From NCBI GenBank assembly GCA_950295325.1, contig OX485806.1, positions 42,842,001 through 42,906,000 on the forward strand: a DNA stretch of 64,000 bases. Direction: 5' to 3'. The first letter of the stretch is position 1. Each line of letters starts with the position of its first letter. The DNA comes from Polytrichum commune. Lineage: Eukaryota > Streptophyta > Polytrichopsida > Polytrichales > Polytrichaceae. A program made the position numbers and the translations under genes. Under the pieces are notes generated by a model. That model did no database searches. It saw nothing but the letters and a program-made list of their open reading frames with translations, and was not told the origin of the DNA. Shown here piece after piece: positions 1-10,400 of the stretch.

Positions 1-656
1 GCTTGTAAGGGGTCTGATTTGAGGTTATGTAGCTTTAGATTTGTAAACATTCTCGTAAGGGGTATGCTTGTTGGGGGTATGATTTGAAGCCATGTAGGTT
101 TAGATTTTTGATTTTCGGGTTTTGGGAGTGCCTGTAAGGGGTCTGGAAATAAGCCATATAGCTTTATTTTTTATTTTCTAAGATTGGGGCAAGCTTATAA
201 GGGTCCTAATTTGAGGCCATATAGCTTAATTATTTGAGAATTCTCTGAAGGGGCATGCTTGTAAGGGGTCTGAAAAGTGGCCATATACCTTTAATTTTTG
301 AATTCTAAGATTGGGGCAGGCTTGTAAGGGGTGTGATTTGTGATTTGAGGCAAGGAGGGGTATGTCGGATCCGACAGGCCCTTAGGTTCTGAACTCGGGA
401 CCTCACATATGTTTACATTTTGTAATTTGTTGGATTCGGGCATACTTGTGAGGGGTCTGAAAAGGGACCATATATCTTTGTTTTTTGATTTCTAGGATTG
501 GGGGAGGCTTGTAAGGGGTCTGATTTGAGGTTATGTAGCTTTATATTTTTAAACATTCTCGTATGGGTATGCTTGTCGGGGGTATGATTTGAGGCCATGT
601 AGGTATGATTTTTTATTTTCGGGTTTTGGGTGTGCCTGTAAGGGGTCTGAAATAGG
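1..656. repeat. Degenerate tandem array in a gene 1 intron of copy 3
   Basis: Imperfect units of about 60-110 bp recur, built around the phrases CTTGTAAGGGGTCTGATTTG and GGCCATATAGCTTTAATTTT. The array sits just upstream of the copy 3 exon at 2177, the same intron that carries an array in copy 2. A perfect 14-bp palindrome, TGTCGGATCCGACA, lies at 363-376. It shares its TCGGATCCGA core with the palindromes of copy 1. I see no gene here. Confidence 0.75.
363..376. repeat. Palindrome with TCGGATCCGA core (copy 3)
   Basis: TGTCGGATCCGACA is a perfect inverted repeat inside the copy 3 array. A one-mismatch copy lies at 1829-1842 in the same context (followed by GGCCCTTAG). The core matches the array palindromes of copy 1 although the surrounding unit is unrelated. 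Confidence 0.6.
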
Positions 657-1674
657 CAGGGTTGTCTATCGCGACGTCATGACGGTGTCGTGTCGTGTCG
701 TGACGGACCCCTCCGTCACGACACAATAGGGTCCACATAGGGTCAACATAGGGGGAACGGACTAGGGTGGGTAAAATACTTACCTTCTTGCCAAGGTGGC
801 GTCCTATGTGGCAGAAAACGCCGACGTGGTCGTGGATATGCCTAGCGCCAGGTAAATCATTTTGCCATTTTGTTTACCATTTTGTTAAAATCAAAGTAGT
901 AAAAAACGACTAAGGAGGGTGTGGGGCGGACGGGGGACGAGGGTGGGGCGGACGGGGGTGGGGGGGGAACGGAGCGGACGGGGTCGGGAACGGGGGCGGA
1001 CGGGGGGGAACGGGAGCGGACGGAGGGGGGGTAAATTTTTTTTTAAATGGGGCGGACGGAGAAGGGGGGGGGGAAAAAAAACTGGGGCGGACGGGGGAGT
1101 GGACGGAGGGGCGGACGGGGGTGAACGGGGCGCGGACGGGGGGGAACGGGGCGTACGGGGTTGGGAACGGAGCGGACAGGGTCGGGAACAGAGCGCGGAC
1201 GGGGGGGAACGGGGTTGGGAACGGAGCGGACGGGGTCGGGAACGGTGGCGGACGGTGTCGGGAACGGGGGCGGACAGGGGGGAACGGGAGCGGACGGAGG
1301 GGGGGGAATTTTTTTTATTTTAAAATGGGGTGGACGGGGAAGGGAAAAAAAAAAAAAAAAAAAAAAAAAAAACTGGGGCGGACGGGGTTGGGAACGGAGC
1401 GGACGGGGTCGGGAATAGGGGCGGACGGGGGGGCGGACGGGCTCTAGTAAATTTTCCCCCACTTTACCTTTACTTTGCTGACATGTCATCACACGTGGAC
1501 ATTGTAAATCCTACGTATCCGAATTGGGTTAATGTAACTACACAAAAAAATCGGTAAAATTCAAGTCCGTTAGGATAAAGACAGCATCCGGCATAATGTC
1601 GTGACGGATACGTGTCGTGACGGCACGACATTATGCCGGGATTACCCTCCGTCACGACACAATAGACAACCCTG
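657..1674. mobile_element. Non-autonomous hAT-type DNA transposon, 1,018 bp
   Basis: Terminal inverted repeats CAGGGTTGTCTAT (657-669) and ATAGACAACCCTG (1662-1674) are flanked by a perfect 8-bp target duplication GAAATAGG (649-656 and 1675-1682). CAGGG termini and 8-bp duplications are typical of the hAT superfamily. Subterminal GTCGTGACGG and CCGTCACGAC motifs recur at both ends, as is common in hAT elements. The interior (about 919-1440) is a G-rich degenerate repeat of GGGGCGGACGGG and GGGGTTGGGAACGGAGC with long A and G runs. No transposase is present, so it would need an element elsewhere for mobility. It interrupts the copy 3 array cleanly and is younger than it. Confidence 0.88.
919..1440. 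repeat. G-rich minisatellite inside the hAT-type element
   Basis: Units of roughly 20-30 bp containing GGGAACGGAGCGGACGGGG recur, with a poly-A run near 1346-1372. Open frames through this block on both strands are a by-product of its composition. Many closely spaced GGGG runs could form G-quadruplexes. Confidence 0.7.
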
Positions 1675-1682
1675 GAAATAGG

Positions 1683-2165
1683 CCATATAGCTTTATTTTT
1701 TGTTTTCTAAGATTGGGGCAGGCTTGTAAGGGGTCTGAAAAGAGGCCATATAGCTTTAATATTTGGGAATTCTTTGAAGGGTGAGGCTTGTTAGGGGTCT
1801 GATTTGTGATTTGAGGCAAAGGGGGGGTGTCTGATCCGACAGGCCCTTAGTTTCAGTACTCGGGTCCTCACATATGTTTACATTTTGTGATTTGTTGGAT
1901 TCGGGCATGCTTGTAAGGGGTCTGATTTAAGGCCATATATCTTTATTTTTTATTTCAAAGATTAAGGTTGGCTTGTAAGGGTTCTAATTTGAGGCTATGT
2001 AGGTTTAGATTTTTGATAATTCTTGGAAGTGGTACGCTTGTTGGGGGTCTAATTAGAGGCCATGTAGGTTTACATTTTAGATTTTTGGGATTTGAGCGTG
2101 CCTGTAAGGGGTCTGAAAAGAGGCCATATAGCTTCAATTTTTGTGAAATCTGATTTGGCCTCGAA
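1683..2165. repeat. Continuation of the copy 3 intron array
   Basis: This carries the same degenerate units as 1-656 (GGCCATATAGCTTTA, CTTGTAAGGGGTCTGA), resumed after the hAT-type insertion. It ends at the splice acceptor TTGTTCATAG, just before the exon at 2177. Confidence 0.7.
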
Positions 2166-2176
2166 TTTGTTCATAG

Positions 2177-2929
2177 CTAGAGTATGTTGCGGTCAAGGAG
2201 TTACCCGATATACTTACTGCATTGGGTGGGCTTGATGGAGACGTGGAAGTTGATTCGTTGCCAAATTACTTGGAGAAGTGGCGAATCTGCCTTTGGGATA
2301 AGGCGTTCATTGGTCACTTCTCTGGGTCAGATATCTACGGAAAGGGGACGTGGTGGAAGGATGTCAAAGGTGCTGACAACATTGTCAAGCGCTTAATTTT
2401 TTGGTAAGTTACTTGGGACATCTTTTGTCTTCATTTATTTCAAACCATTTTATTTCTAAGTTGCTGAATGGCCTCACTCCTTCGTTGTCAAGGTACATCA
2501 AGCACGAGCTTTTCGAGAAGAAGGCTTTGAAGAAGCTCCCTCCATTTCTAGACGCATGGTCTGATTCGTCTTCGCCCACTTTCATTTTTTCCCCGGCTCA
2601 AAATCGCAACTTCTCCCTCCCGCATCTCCGCGAGTGTTGCTGGTACTTGGAATGTAAGAGGACGTGGCAACCGGATGAGGAGGCGGAGTTGAAGATTCGA
2701 CTCTCCGGTGGAGAGCCTCCACTGCCTCCTTCTCAAAGCGATGAGGTTGTTGTCCTTGACAGTCAACTTCCGGAGGCGGATGAGGTAGTTGCGACTATCG
2801 ATGAGGCCAACACACAGAAGTCCAGGAGGAGGAAGTGTGCAACCCAAGACGAGTCATCACTGAAGAAACGCGCGAAGAAGCTGAAGACTGTGGAGGATGA
2901 TCCCCCTCCCCCTGCGGGAAACTTAGTAG
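2177..2929 (+). pseudogene. Gene 1 (ParB/methylase-like), copy 3, exons 7-8 before the copy 1 insertion
   Basis: Exon 7 equivalent is 2177-2403, between acceptor TTCATAG and donor TTTTTG|GTAAGT. It is homologous to the exon at 60085-60326 through the shared pattern W-R-[IL]-x-L-W-D-K-A-F. Exon 8 starts at 2493 (Y-I-K-H-E-L, matching the F-I-H-R-E-L start in copy 2). It continues through CCWYLEC (GGWYLDC in copies 1 and 2) into a proline- and lysine-rich linker. The frame stops at the boundary of the copy 1 element and homology resumes at 34997. Exon phases match the other copies (exon 7 ends in phase 2). Function is inferred only by homology. Confidence 0.75.
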
Positions 2930-3170
2930 TGTGAGCGTAGAGCAGAGAGCGGAGAGCGGAGATTGGAGCGCGGAAAATTTAGATTTTGTTGGGTAATTTT
3001 AGGAGAAGCAGTGCCTTTTCCGTGGAATTAGATATAGTTTGAATTCTATATTTGGAAAGGCACCCCATTCCCGTGGACATAATAACCCAAAATTGTTCGA
3101 GAAACCAACGGATCCTATAGGCGTGGAAGATTGCATTTGTTATCAAACATCTTATAGTATATGTTTCATA
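2930..3170 (+). repeat. Terminal region 'end A' of copy 1
   Basis: The terminus TGTGAGCGTAGAGC is followed by direct repeats GAGAGCGGAGAGCGGAGA. The TTCCGTGGA motif lies at 3018-3026, and the block ends in CCTATAGGCGTGGAAGAT and ATCAAACATCTTATAGT. The whole block aligns in reverse orientation with the copy 2 end at 62130-62379, so it is a conserved terminal module. Its position relative to the end suits a transposase binding site, which is inference. Confidence 0.75.
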
Positions 3171-3301
3171 TTAAATTAGGGTTGACGTCACAAATTGAAA
3201 TCAAAATACCATACACAAAATATTTTATTGGCCAACAAAATGTAGCCAACCTCAAGACTTACAAAAATGGGTAGTCAGTTCAAGTAGCTATATACTCTAG
3301 T

Positions 3302-3904
3302 CTAGAACATGCCATAGATCTCCACCGCACCATAACAGCCTTCTAATTCATCCCTAAGCTTAGCCAAAGAACGCAAAGGCAAATCCCCCAAGTCCGACCT
3401 CAAAATCCTCTTGGAATTTTTTGGGTTTAGGCGGCGGCTTTGTGAGAACAACATGAAGTTGAATTTAAAAAGTTTGACGAGGTTATGTTCGCGTGGCAAA
3501 CACAAATGTGGGAGAGCATGTGGACCCATGGAGTACTCATGCGCCGCCAAACGAAGAGCATTGTACTCCACAGTGCTATCCACAATCCTTTTCCATGCTT
3601 TGCAACATAGCCTCAATTTGCCGATTACCAACAAACGGCGTTTGGTGTCAAAGGCCCTCTCCCGGCTCCTATAATCCTTAGCAGCACCCACCACTAAGTT
3701 GGGAACTAATACGGACAACTGTACATCTAGGTCCAGATGCAATACGTGTGGCACGATGACGTGGAATGCGCGCGTTCTTGCGTTACCTGATGAGTCACAC
3801 AAGGAGACACATTCATAATAAAATAAAATCAGAATTTGGGGTAAGAGGTCGAAACTTCCAGCCTCTCGGAACTGAGACATTTGCCTAACTACATAATCCA
3901 ACAT
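3302..3904 (-). CDS. Unknown protein with F-box-like segment, main exon of a small cargo gene
   Basis: This is an open frame of about 200 codons with no counterpart in copy 2, where end A follows gene 1 directly. Its middle contains L-R-L-C-C-K-A-W-K-R-I-V, resembling the second half of an F-box (L-R-x-V-C-[KR]-x-W). The C-terminus is basic and leucine-rich. No ATG is certain: the frame appears to be a 3' exon. A short upstream exon at 6462-6565 could be joined to it across an intron filled by the array at 3950-6300. Another possible small exon lies at about 3952-4020 (donor GTAG|GTAAGT). It may be a captured host gene carried as cargo. Function is unproven and the F-box resemblance is weak. 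Confidence 0.4.
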   Translation of the reverse strand: MLDYVVRQMSQFREAGSFDLLPQILILFYYECVSLCDSSGNARTRAFHVIVPHVLHLDLDVQLSVLVPNLVVGAAKDYRSRERAFDTKRRLLVIGKLRLCCKAWKRIVDSTVEYNALRLAAHEYSMGPHALPHLCLPREHNLVKLFKFNFMLFSQSRRLNPKNSKRILRSDLGDLPLRSLAKLRDELEGCYGAVEIYGMF

Positions 3905-3949
3905 AAATAAGAAATAAAGTTCAAAATGTAAGGTAAGGGCCGAATCAAC

Positions 3950-6300
3950 TTACCTACCCACATGATTCCGAATGTGGTGAGAGGGCTTGATTCCTCCAAT
4001 AGCCAAACATGAACTCAACATAAATGAAATCTGGAATTTGGCCGAGAGTTAGCCATAATCATATGTGAGAGGCCAAATCATATAGCAAATGGGAACCCAT
4101 ACACTTAGCATACACAAATGAAAAAAAAAAAAAACTTCCAAATTCTGGTGTAAGGGGCCGACTCATATAGCAAATGGGAACCCATACACTTCCAAAATCT
4201 GGTCCTAAATAATTCAAGGAAAACCCTATAGTCCAATCCAGCCACATACACATACTACCAGATTTCAAGTATAAAGCACTCACATTGAAACACAAACATT
4301 CAACCTCACAAGTCTAAATTATGGCCTAAACCCTCACAATACCAGAAGTCAAGTATAAAGCACCTACCCTCACAAATACAGATTTCAAGTATAAAGCACC
4401 CACCCTCACAATACCAGATTTCAAGTATAAAGCACTCACATTGCAAAACAAACATTCAAACTCACAAATCTAAATTCTGGCCTAAACATACATACCAGAA
4501 TTCAAATATAAAGCACCTACACTCACAAATCCAGATTTCAAGTATAAAGAACCTACCCTCACAATACCAGATTTCAAGTATAAAGCACTCCCATTGAAAA
4601 ACAAACATTCAACCTCACAAGTCTAAATTCTGGCCTAAACATACATACCAGAATTCAAGTATTAAGCACCTACCCTCACAATACCAGATTTCAAGTATAA
4701 AGGACCCACATTGGAAACACAAACATTCAACCTCACAAGTCTAAATACTGGCCTAAACCCACAGTACCAGATTTCAAGTATGAAGCACTCACATTGAAAC
4801 ACAAACATTCAACCTCACAAGTCTAAATTCTGGCCTAAACCCTCACAATACCAGAATTCAAGTATTAAGCACCCACCCTCACAAAACTTGATTTCAAGTA
4901 TAAAGCACTCACATTGAAACACAAACATTCAACCTCACAATACCATAATTCAAGTATAAAGCACCTACCCTCACAAATCCAGATTTCAAACATAGAGCAC
5001 TCACATTGAAAAACAAACATTCAAACTCACAAGTCTCAATTCTGGCCTAAACCCCCACAATATACCAGAATTCAAGTACTAAGCACCCACCCTCACAAAA
5101 CCTGATTTCAAATATAAAGCACTCACATTGAAACACAAACATTCAACCTCACAAGTCTAAATTCTAGCCTAAACCCTCACAATACTAGATTTCAAGTATA
5201 AAGCACTCACATTGAAACACAAACATTCAACCTCACAAGTCTAAATTATGGCCTAAACCCTCACAATACCAGAAGTCAAGTATAAAACACCTACCCTCAC
5301 AATACCGGATTTCAAGTATAGAGCACTCACATTGAAAAACAAACATTCAAACTCACAAGTCTCAATTCTGGCCTAAACCCTCACAATACCAGAATTCAAG
5401 TATTAAGCACCCACCTTCACAAAACCTGATTTCAAACATAGAGCACTCACATTAAAAAAACAAACATTCAAACTCACAAGTCTAAATTCTGGCCTAAACC
5501 CTCACAATACCAGATTTCAAGTATAAAGCACCCACCCTCACAAATCCAGATTTCAAACATAAAGCACCTACCCTCACAATACCAGATTTCAAGTATAGAG
5601 CACTCACATTAAAAAACAAACATTCAAACTCACAAGTCTCAATTCTAGCCTAAACCCTCACAATACTAGAATTCAAGTATTAAGCACCCACCCTCACAAA
5701 ACCTGATTTCAAGTATAAAGCACTCACATTGAAACACAAACATTCAACCTCACAAGTCTAAATTCTGGCCTAAACCCTCACAATACCATAATTCAAGTAT
5801 AAAGCACTCACATTGAAACACAAACATTCAACCTCACAAGTCTAAATTATGGCCTAAACCCTCACAATACCAGAAGTCAAGTATAAAGCACCTACCCTCA
5901 CAAATCCATATTTCAAACATAAAGCACCTACCCTCACAATACCAGATTTCAAGTATAGAGCACTCACATTGAAAAACAAACATTCAACCTCACAAGTATC
6001 AATTCTGGCCTAAACCCTCACAATACCAAAATTCAAGTACTAAGCACCCACCTTCACAAAACCTGATTTCAAGTATAAAGCACTCACATTGAAACACAAA
6101 CATTCAACCTCACAAGTCCTAATTCTGGCCTAAACCCTCACAATACCAGAATTCAAGTATAAAACACCTACCCTCACAAATCCATATTTCAAACATAAAG
6201 CACCTACCCTCACAATACCATATTTCAAGTATAGAGCACTCACATTGAAAAACAAACATTCAAACTCACAAGTCCAAATTCTGGCCTAAACACCCACCCA
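3950..6300. repeat. Tandem array of about 80-85 bp units
   Basis: Units recur with the order CAGATTTCAAGTATAAAGCA, CTCACATTGAAACACAAACA, TTCAACCTCACAAGTCTAAA, TTCTGGCCTAAACCCTCACA. Some units are shortened. Unlike the other arrays in this element it lacks the CCGAGAGG palindrome. It lies between the two candidate exons of the small cargo gene, so it is again probably intronic. Open frames here are not genes. Confidence 0.8.
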
Positions 6301-6461
6301 CTCCATCTTATGCATGAAACCCAAGAATCTTGCATACAATAAACCTTTCGGATCCAAGAGGGAATACCAAAACATAGAATTACATCTTATGCATGAAACT
6401 CACAAATCTGGCCTAAAAAAACATGAACAAGAATTCAAAGGGGGAGAGTCCGAACACTCAC

Positions 6462-6565
6462 CACAGTGGAGTAGGAGAATGCAATGAAAAGTTGCATTTG
6501 TTGAGAAGGGCATGTGCTTTGAAGTCCTCCATTGTGAAAAAGGTGGAAGGGGAGGTGACCACCAT
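6462..6565 (-). CDS. Candidate first exon of the small cargo gene
   Basis: On the minus strand an ATG at 6565 (second in-frame ATG at 6532, MEDFKAHALL) opens a short frame. It ends at a good donor, CACTGTG|GTGAGTG. It faces the exon at 3302-3904 across the array. The link rests only on the donor, the strand and the context. Confidence 0.3.
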
Positions 6566-7428
6566 TGCTATGATGTTTGATTTGATTTGAGTGGATTATA
6601 TTAGTATGGAAAATCCTAACTTGAGTAGGAGATCCTAGCTAGTACACCATATAATGAAGGGGGGATGCAATATATATCATCATGCCCATAATCTTGGCCT
6701 ACATTAATAGCCTAAGACCCTCTCGGTTCCGAGAGGGTCTAATTCCATCCAAAAAACAAAATAGTTTAAACTAGTAACCACCAAGTAATTGAAACTATCC
6801 ACAAATGGAAGCTTTGAAATCGAAATTGGATAATCTGGTCCTACATTCCTAGCCTAAGACCCTCTCGGTTGCGAGAGTGACTACTTCTAGACAAGATACA
6901 AAATAGTTGATCATACCAACAATGTAGTTGGAACTATCCACACAACCACACATCCTACATGTATAGCCTTAACTCAATTAGGGGATCCTACGTAGTACAC
7001 CTCATAATGACCTGGATGCAATATATAGCATTACGGCTATAATACCACATGTATAAAATCATGATCAAGCCCCCAACCCGTGGACCCTCTCGGAACCGAG
7101 AGGGTCCCTAACTAGTCCAACACCTAAACATGGAACATTTTAAAAAGAAAAGAAAATGTTGAACCCGTGAACCCCAAGCAGTCCTACCCAACACTAACCA
7201 CCAAACTAGTGCACACACATAGACCAAACGAGAGGGTCCCATACATATGAAACATACACTCAAACATACATGCCTCAAATCATTTCAAAGAAGATGTGGC
7301 CATTATACACAGTTAGGCCGAACCATGTGGCGAGAACAAGAGTCATGGAAAACCAGGAAATGAGATTATAAAAAACTTGAACATAGACAATACATAGATG
7401 ATGTAGGTTTCAAACGCACGAGGCGCAG
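6566..7428. other. Intergenic stretch with scattered palindromes
   Basis: I see no gene. Palindromes of the array type occur without a surrounding array: CCCTCTCGGTTCCGAGAGGG near 6719, a degraded one near 6850, and CCTCTCGGAACCGAGAGG near 7085. A half-site lies at about 7229. The segments between them (GCAATATATA, CTAGTACACC) are only loosely repeated. Confidence 0.55.
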
Positions 7429-10400
7429 TCAAGAGCTTGGACTACCATGTCTATCACTTTCCTCGCCCTGGTCGGCCTCTATGTCTAGGAAATCCAAAAC
7501 TAGTTTGTTGAAAGGGTGGGTGCGACTAGGAGGTGGGGAAGGTGCTTCAGCCAAAACATGGGTAAGGTCAGCAGCATAAGAAGGGAGCTCATACGTCGTC
7601 GAAGGGGTTGAAAACATGTCCGCATGAAGGACACGAATCGGGCTTTCAATATGGACTCTGAAAATATAGAAATAGATAACAAAAAAATTAGCACAAACCA
7701 AACATTCGGAATGGATAAGACAGAAATCGAACAAAACAAGTTAGAAGCCAAGAATGAACTTACGCACATAGCAAATTGAAATTGCGTTTCGCTATCTTCA
7801 AGGGAGGAGGAGCAAAAACCGATCCACGTTGTGGGGCAGCACGCTGTGAAGTGTGTTCTTGGTCAATCTCACGCATTGGGAGGAGGATGGACTTGAAGAT
7901 ATCGATATCCGATTCAAGCGCCACAATATGGCGTTGAATGGATCGACTTGCAATGATAGAACCTCCTAGAAGAACGAAATCCGAGAATGTGAGCATAAGG
8001 TAATGAAAGGAGAATGTAACCAAAAAAACAATAAAAAACAATAAAGAAGAAAGCCATGAGAAACAAGGAGAAGAAAAACCAACCAAGGCCACATTGCCAG
8101 TCCATGATAATGTCGTCCTTGTCCGTGAGGGCGGAGAAAAGAATGGAGTAAAACTCCGGGCACTTTTCACGAGCATCTCGCCAAGGCACGCCGTCCTCCC
8201 TCAGCAATTGGTTCTTCGAATCGGCGAAGCTATTCAGCCAACCATTTCTCTTGAGATTGTACCCCAGGTCTTCGAAGTCCGAGGTCCGGACATTCAAAAA
8301 AGAATCATTCCGCACGACAACCTTGATAAAGAACTTGCGAGTCTGTAAAATATGAAAAAGTTTTGAATTAGGAGTACAAAAATGCAAGGAAAAAAAACAA
8401 GAATACACGATGATGAGGGAAGAAAAGAATTACCAACTCCGATGGATTAGTAGGCGATTGAAGGTCGAGATCATTCATGCCGAACTAGTCTTCGGCAACG
8501 TAGAAGTCCTCTGTATGTGCCCAGTCATGTATGGATCTAGACACGTCAGGATCAGCGGCATGTGCAAAGACAAGAACGCCGTCGTCATAAAGGTTGGCGT
8601 TTGCAAAGGCAAAGAGAACCTCAAAGTAAGAGGAAGAACGCTTGTTCCATTGGGGAACATCCGACGATGATGAGGAGATGCCCGGTACACGAAGATTCTT
8701 AGGCACATCCGCAAAGAGTAGATTAAGCCCTGTGTGCACCTTAACCTTGGTATTAGGACGAGTACGATCCGCTCCAACCTGGAAAGCAAAAAACCAAGGA
8801 AAAATATAAGTAAACAAATGTTGAATTAGAATGAAAGAATGGGTAACCAAGATAATGCAGAACGAACCTTAGTGAGGAATTCTTGGATGTGGCGGTAAGC
8901 AGGAGGGGGAACTTTAGATCGCATGAGGTCCTCTATGAGGTCCCCCATGTCGACATTCTCTATCAAAGAGAGAGAAGAGGACTTCTCTGAAGAAGTTGCG
9001 GAGGTATCCGGAGCAACAGCCTTCCTCTTTCGCGGCACGGATGGAATGCTGACACCGCTATGGGACGGAGCATGGTCCCGAGAAGGGATAGAGGGAGTTG
9101 CCGTTGGACTTTCCACAACCGTGGTAGCTGTTGCTGCGGTGCCCTGAACAGAGGCCTTTGTGTAAGAGCGGGTGGAGACTTGACTGGAGGCCACTTTCTT
9201 GCCTTTGGCCTTGGCCTTCACCGGTGCAACCTCTTTGTCGATGATGGGAGGAGGGGGATTCTCATCTTCTTCCGGCTCTTCCTCCAATTCAATTACCTCT
9301 GGGGCCGAGGAAGCGAGGCTTTCGTAGAGGGGTTCTTCTACGTCGGGAATGAATCCACGAGAGCAATCCAAGTACCAACCACCAGCCACCAAATGCACCC
9401 GTGGGAATTTTACAAGTTGCATGGGAGTGTACACACAAAGCTTTGAGGTTTCATCAATCCAATCGTCAAGGAATGTCGGCAAGGACGAAGAAGGAAGAGC
9501 ATTCTTCACGACAAGCTCACGGTGAATGTACCTACACATTAAAGAACACAAGAACAAAGAATTGGAAATAAAGACAAAAGAAGATAATTTCTTACATGCC
9601 TCAAATCATTTCTATCAAAATCTCGCTCATCCATAACTAGGCCGACACAGAAAATATATCAAACATACACTTAAACACACATGCCTCAAATCATTTCAAT
9701 CAAAATAGGACCCTTCAAAGCACAACCTGATGACCCTCTCGGATCCGAGAGGGTCCTACCCTAGCCCATTCACAACAATGCCGAAACCGAAAACATATCA
9801 AGCATAACCTTAAACTTACATGCCCTCAAATCATTTCAATCAAAATGTGGCCCTTCATAGCACTAATCCTTGACCCTCTCAGATCCGAGAGGGTCCAACC
9901 CCTGCCCATTAACAACAATGCCGAACCAGAAAATATATCAAACATACACTTAAACATACATGCCTCAAATCATTTCAATAAAAATGGGACCCTTCAAAGC
10001 ACTAGCTGATGACCCTCTCGGATCCGAGAGGGTCCGACCCCAGCCAATACACAACAAGGACGAAACCAAGAAGATATCTAAAATACATGCCTCAAATAAT
10101 TTCCATCAAAATCTGGCCATTGAATGCCCAACCCCTTGACCCTCTCGGATCCGAGAGGGTCCTACCCAGCCATACACAACAAGGCCGACACCGAGAACGT
10201 ATCTAACACACACTTAAACATACATGCCTCAAACCATTTCAATCAAAATAGGACCCTTCAAAGCACAACCTGATGACCCTCTCGGATCAGAGAGGGTCCT
10301 ACCCCAGCCCATTCACAACAATGCCGAACCAGAAAATATATCAAACATACACTGAACCATACATGCATGAAATCATTTCAATCAAAATGTGGCCCTTCAT

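Noticed and set aside
1043-1492. Open frames across the G-rich block at 919-1492
   Set aside because: They are low-complexity translations of a GGGGCGGACGGG repeat inside a non-autonomous transposon, with alternative starts and no domain.
2184-2396. Host gene at the left edge
   Set aside because: The exons at 2177-2929 are homologous to gene 1 of the giant element and continue after copy 1, so they belong to a transposon copy, not a host locus.
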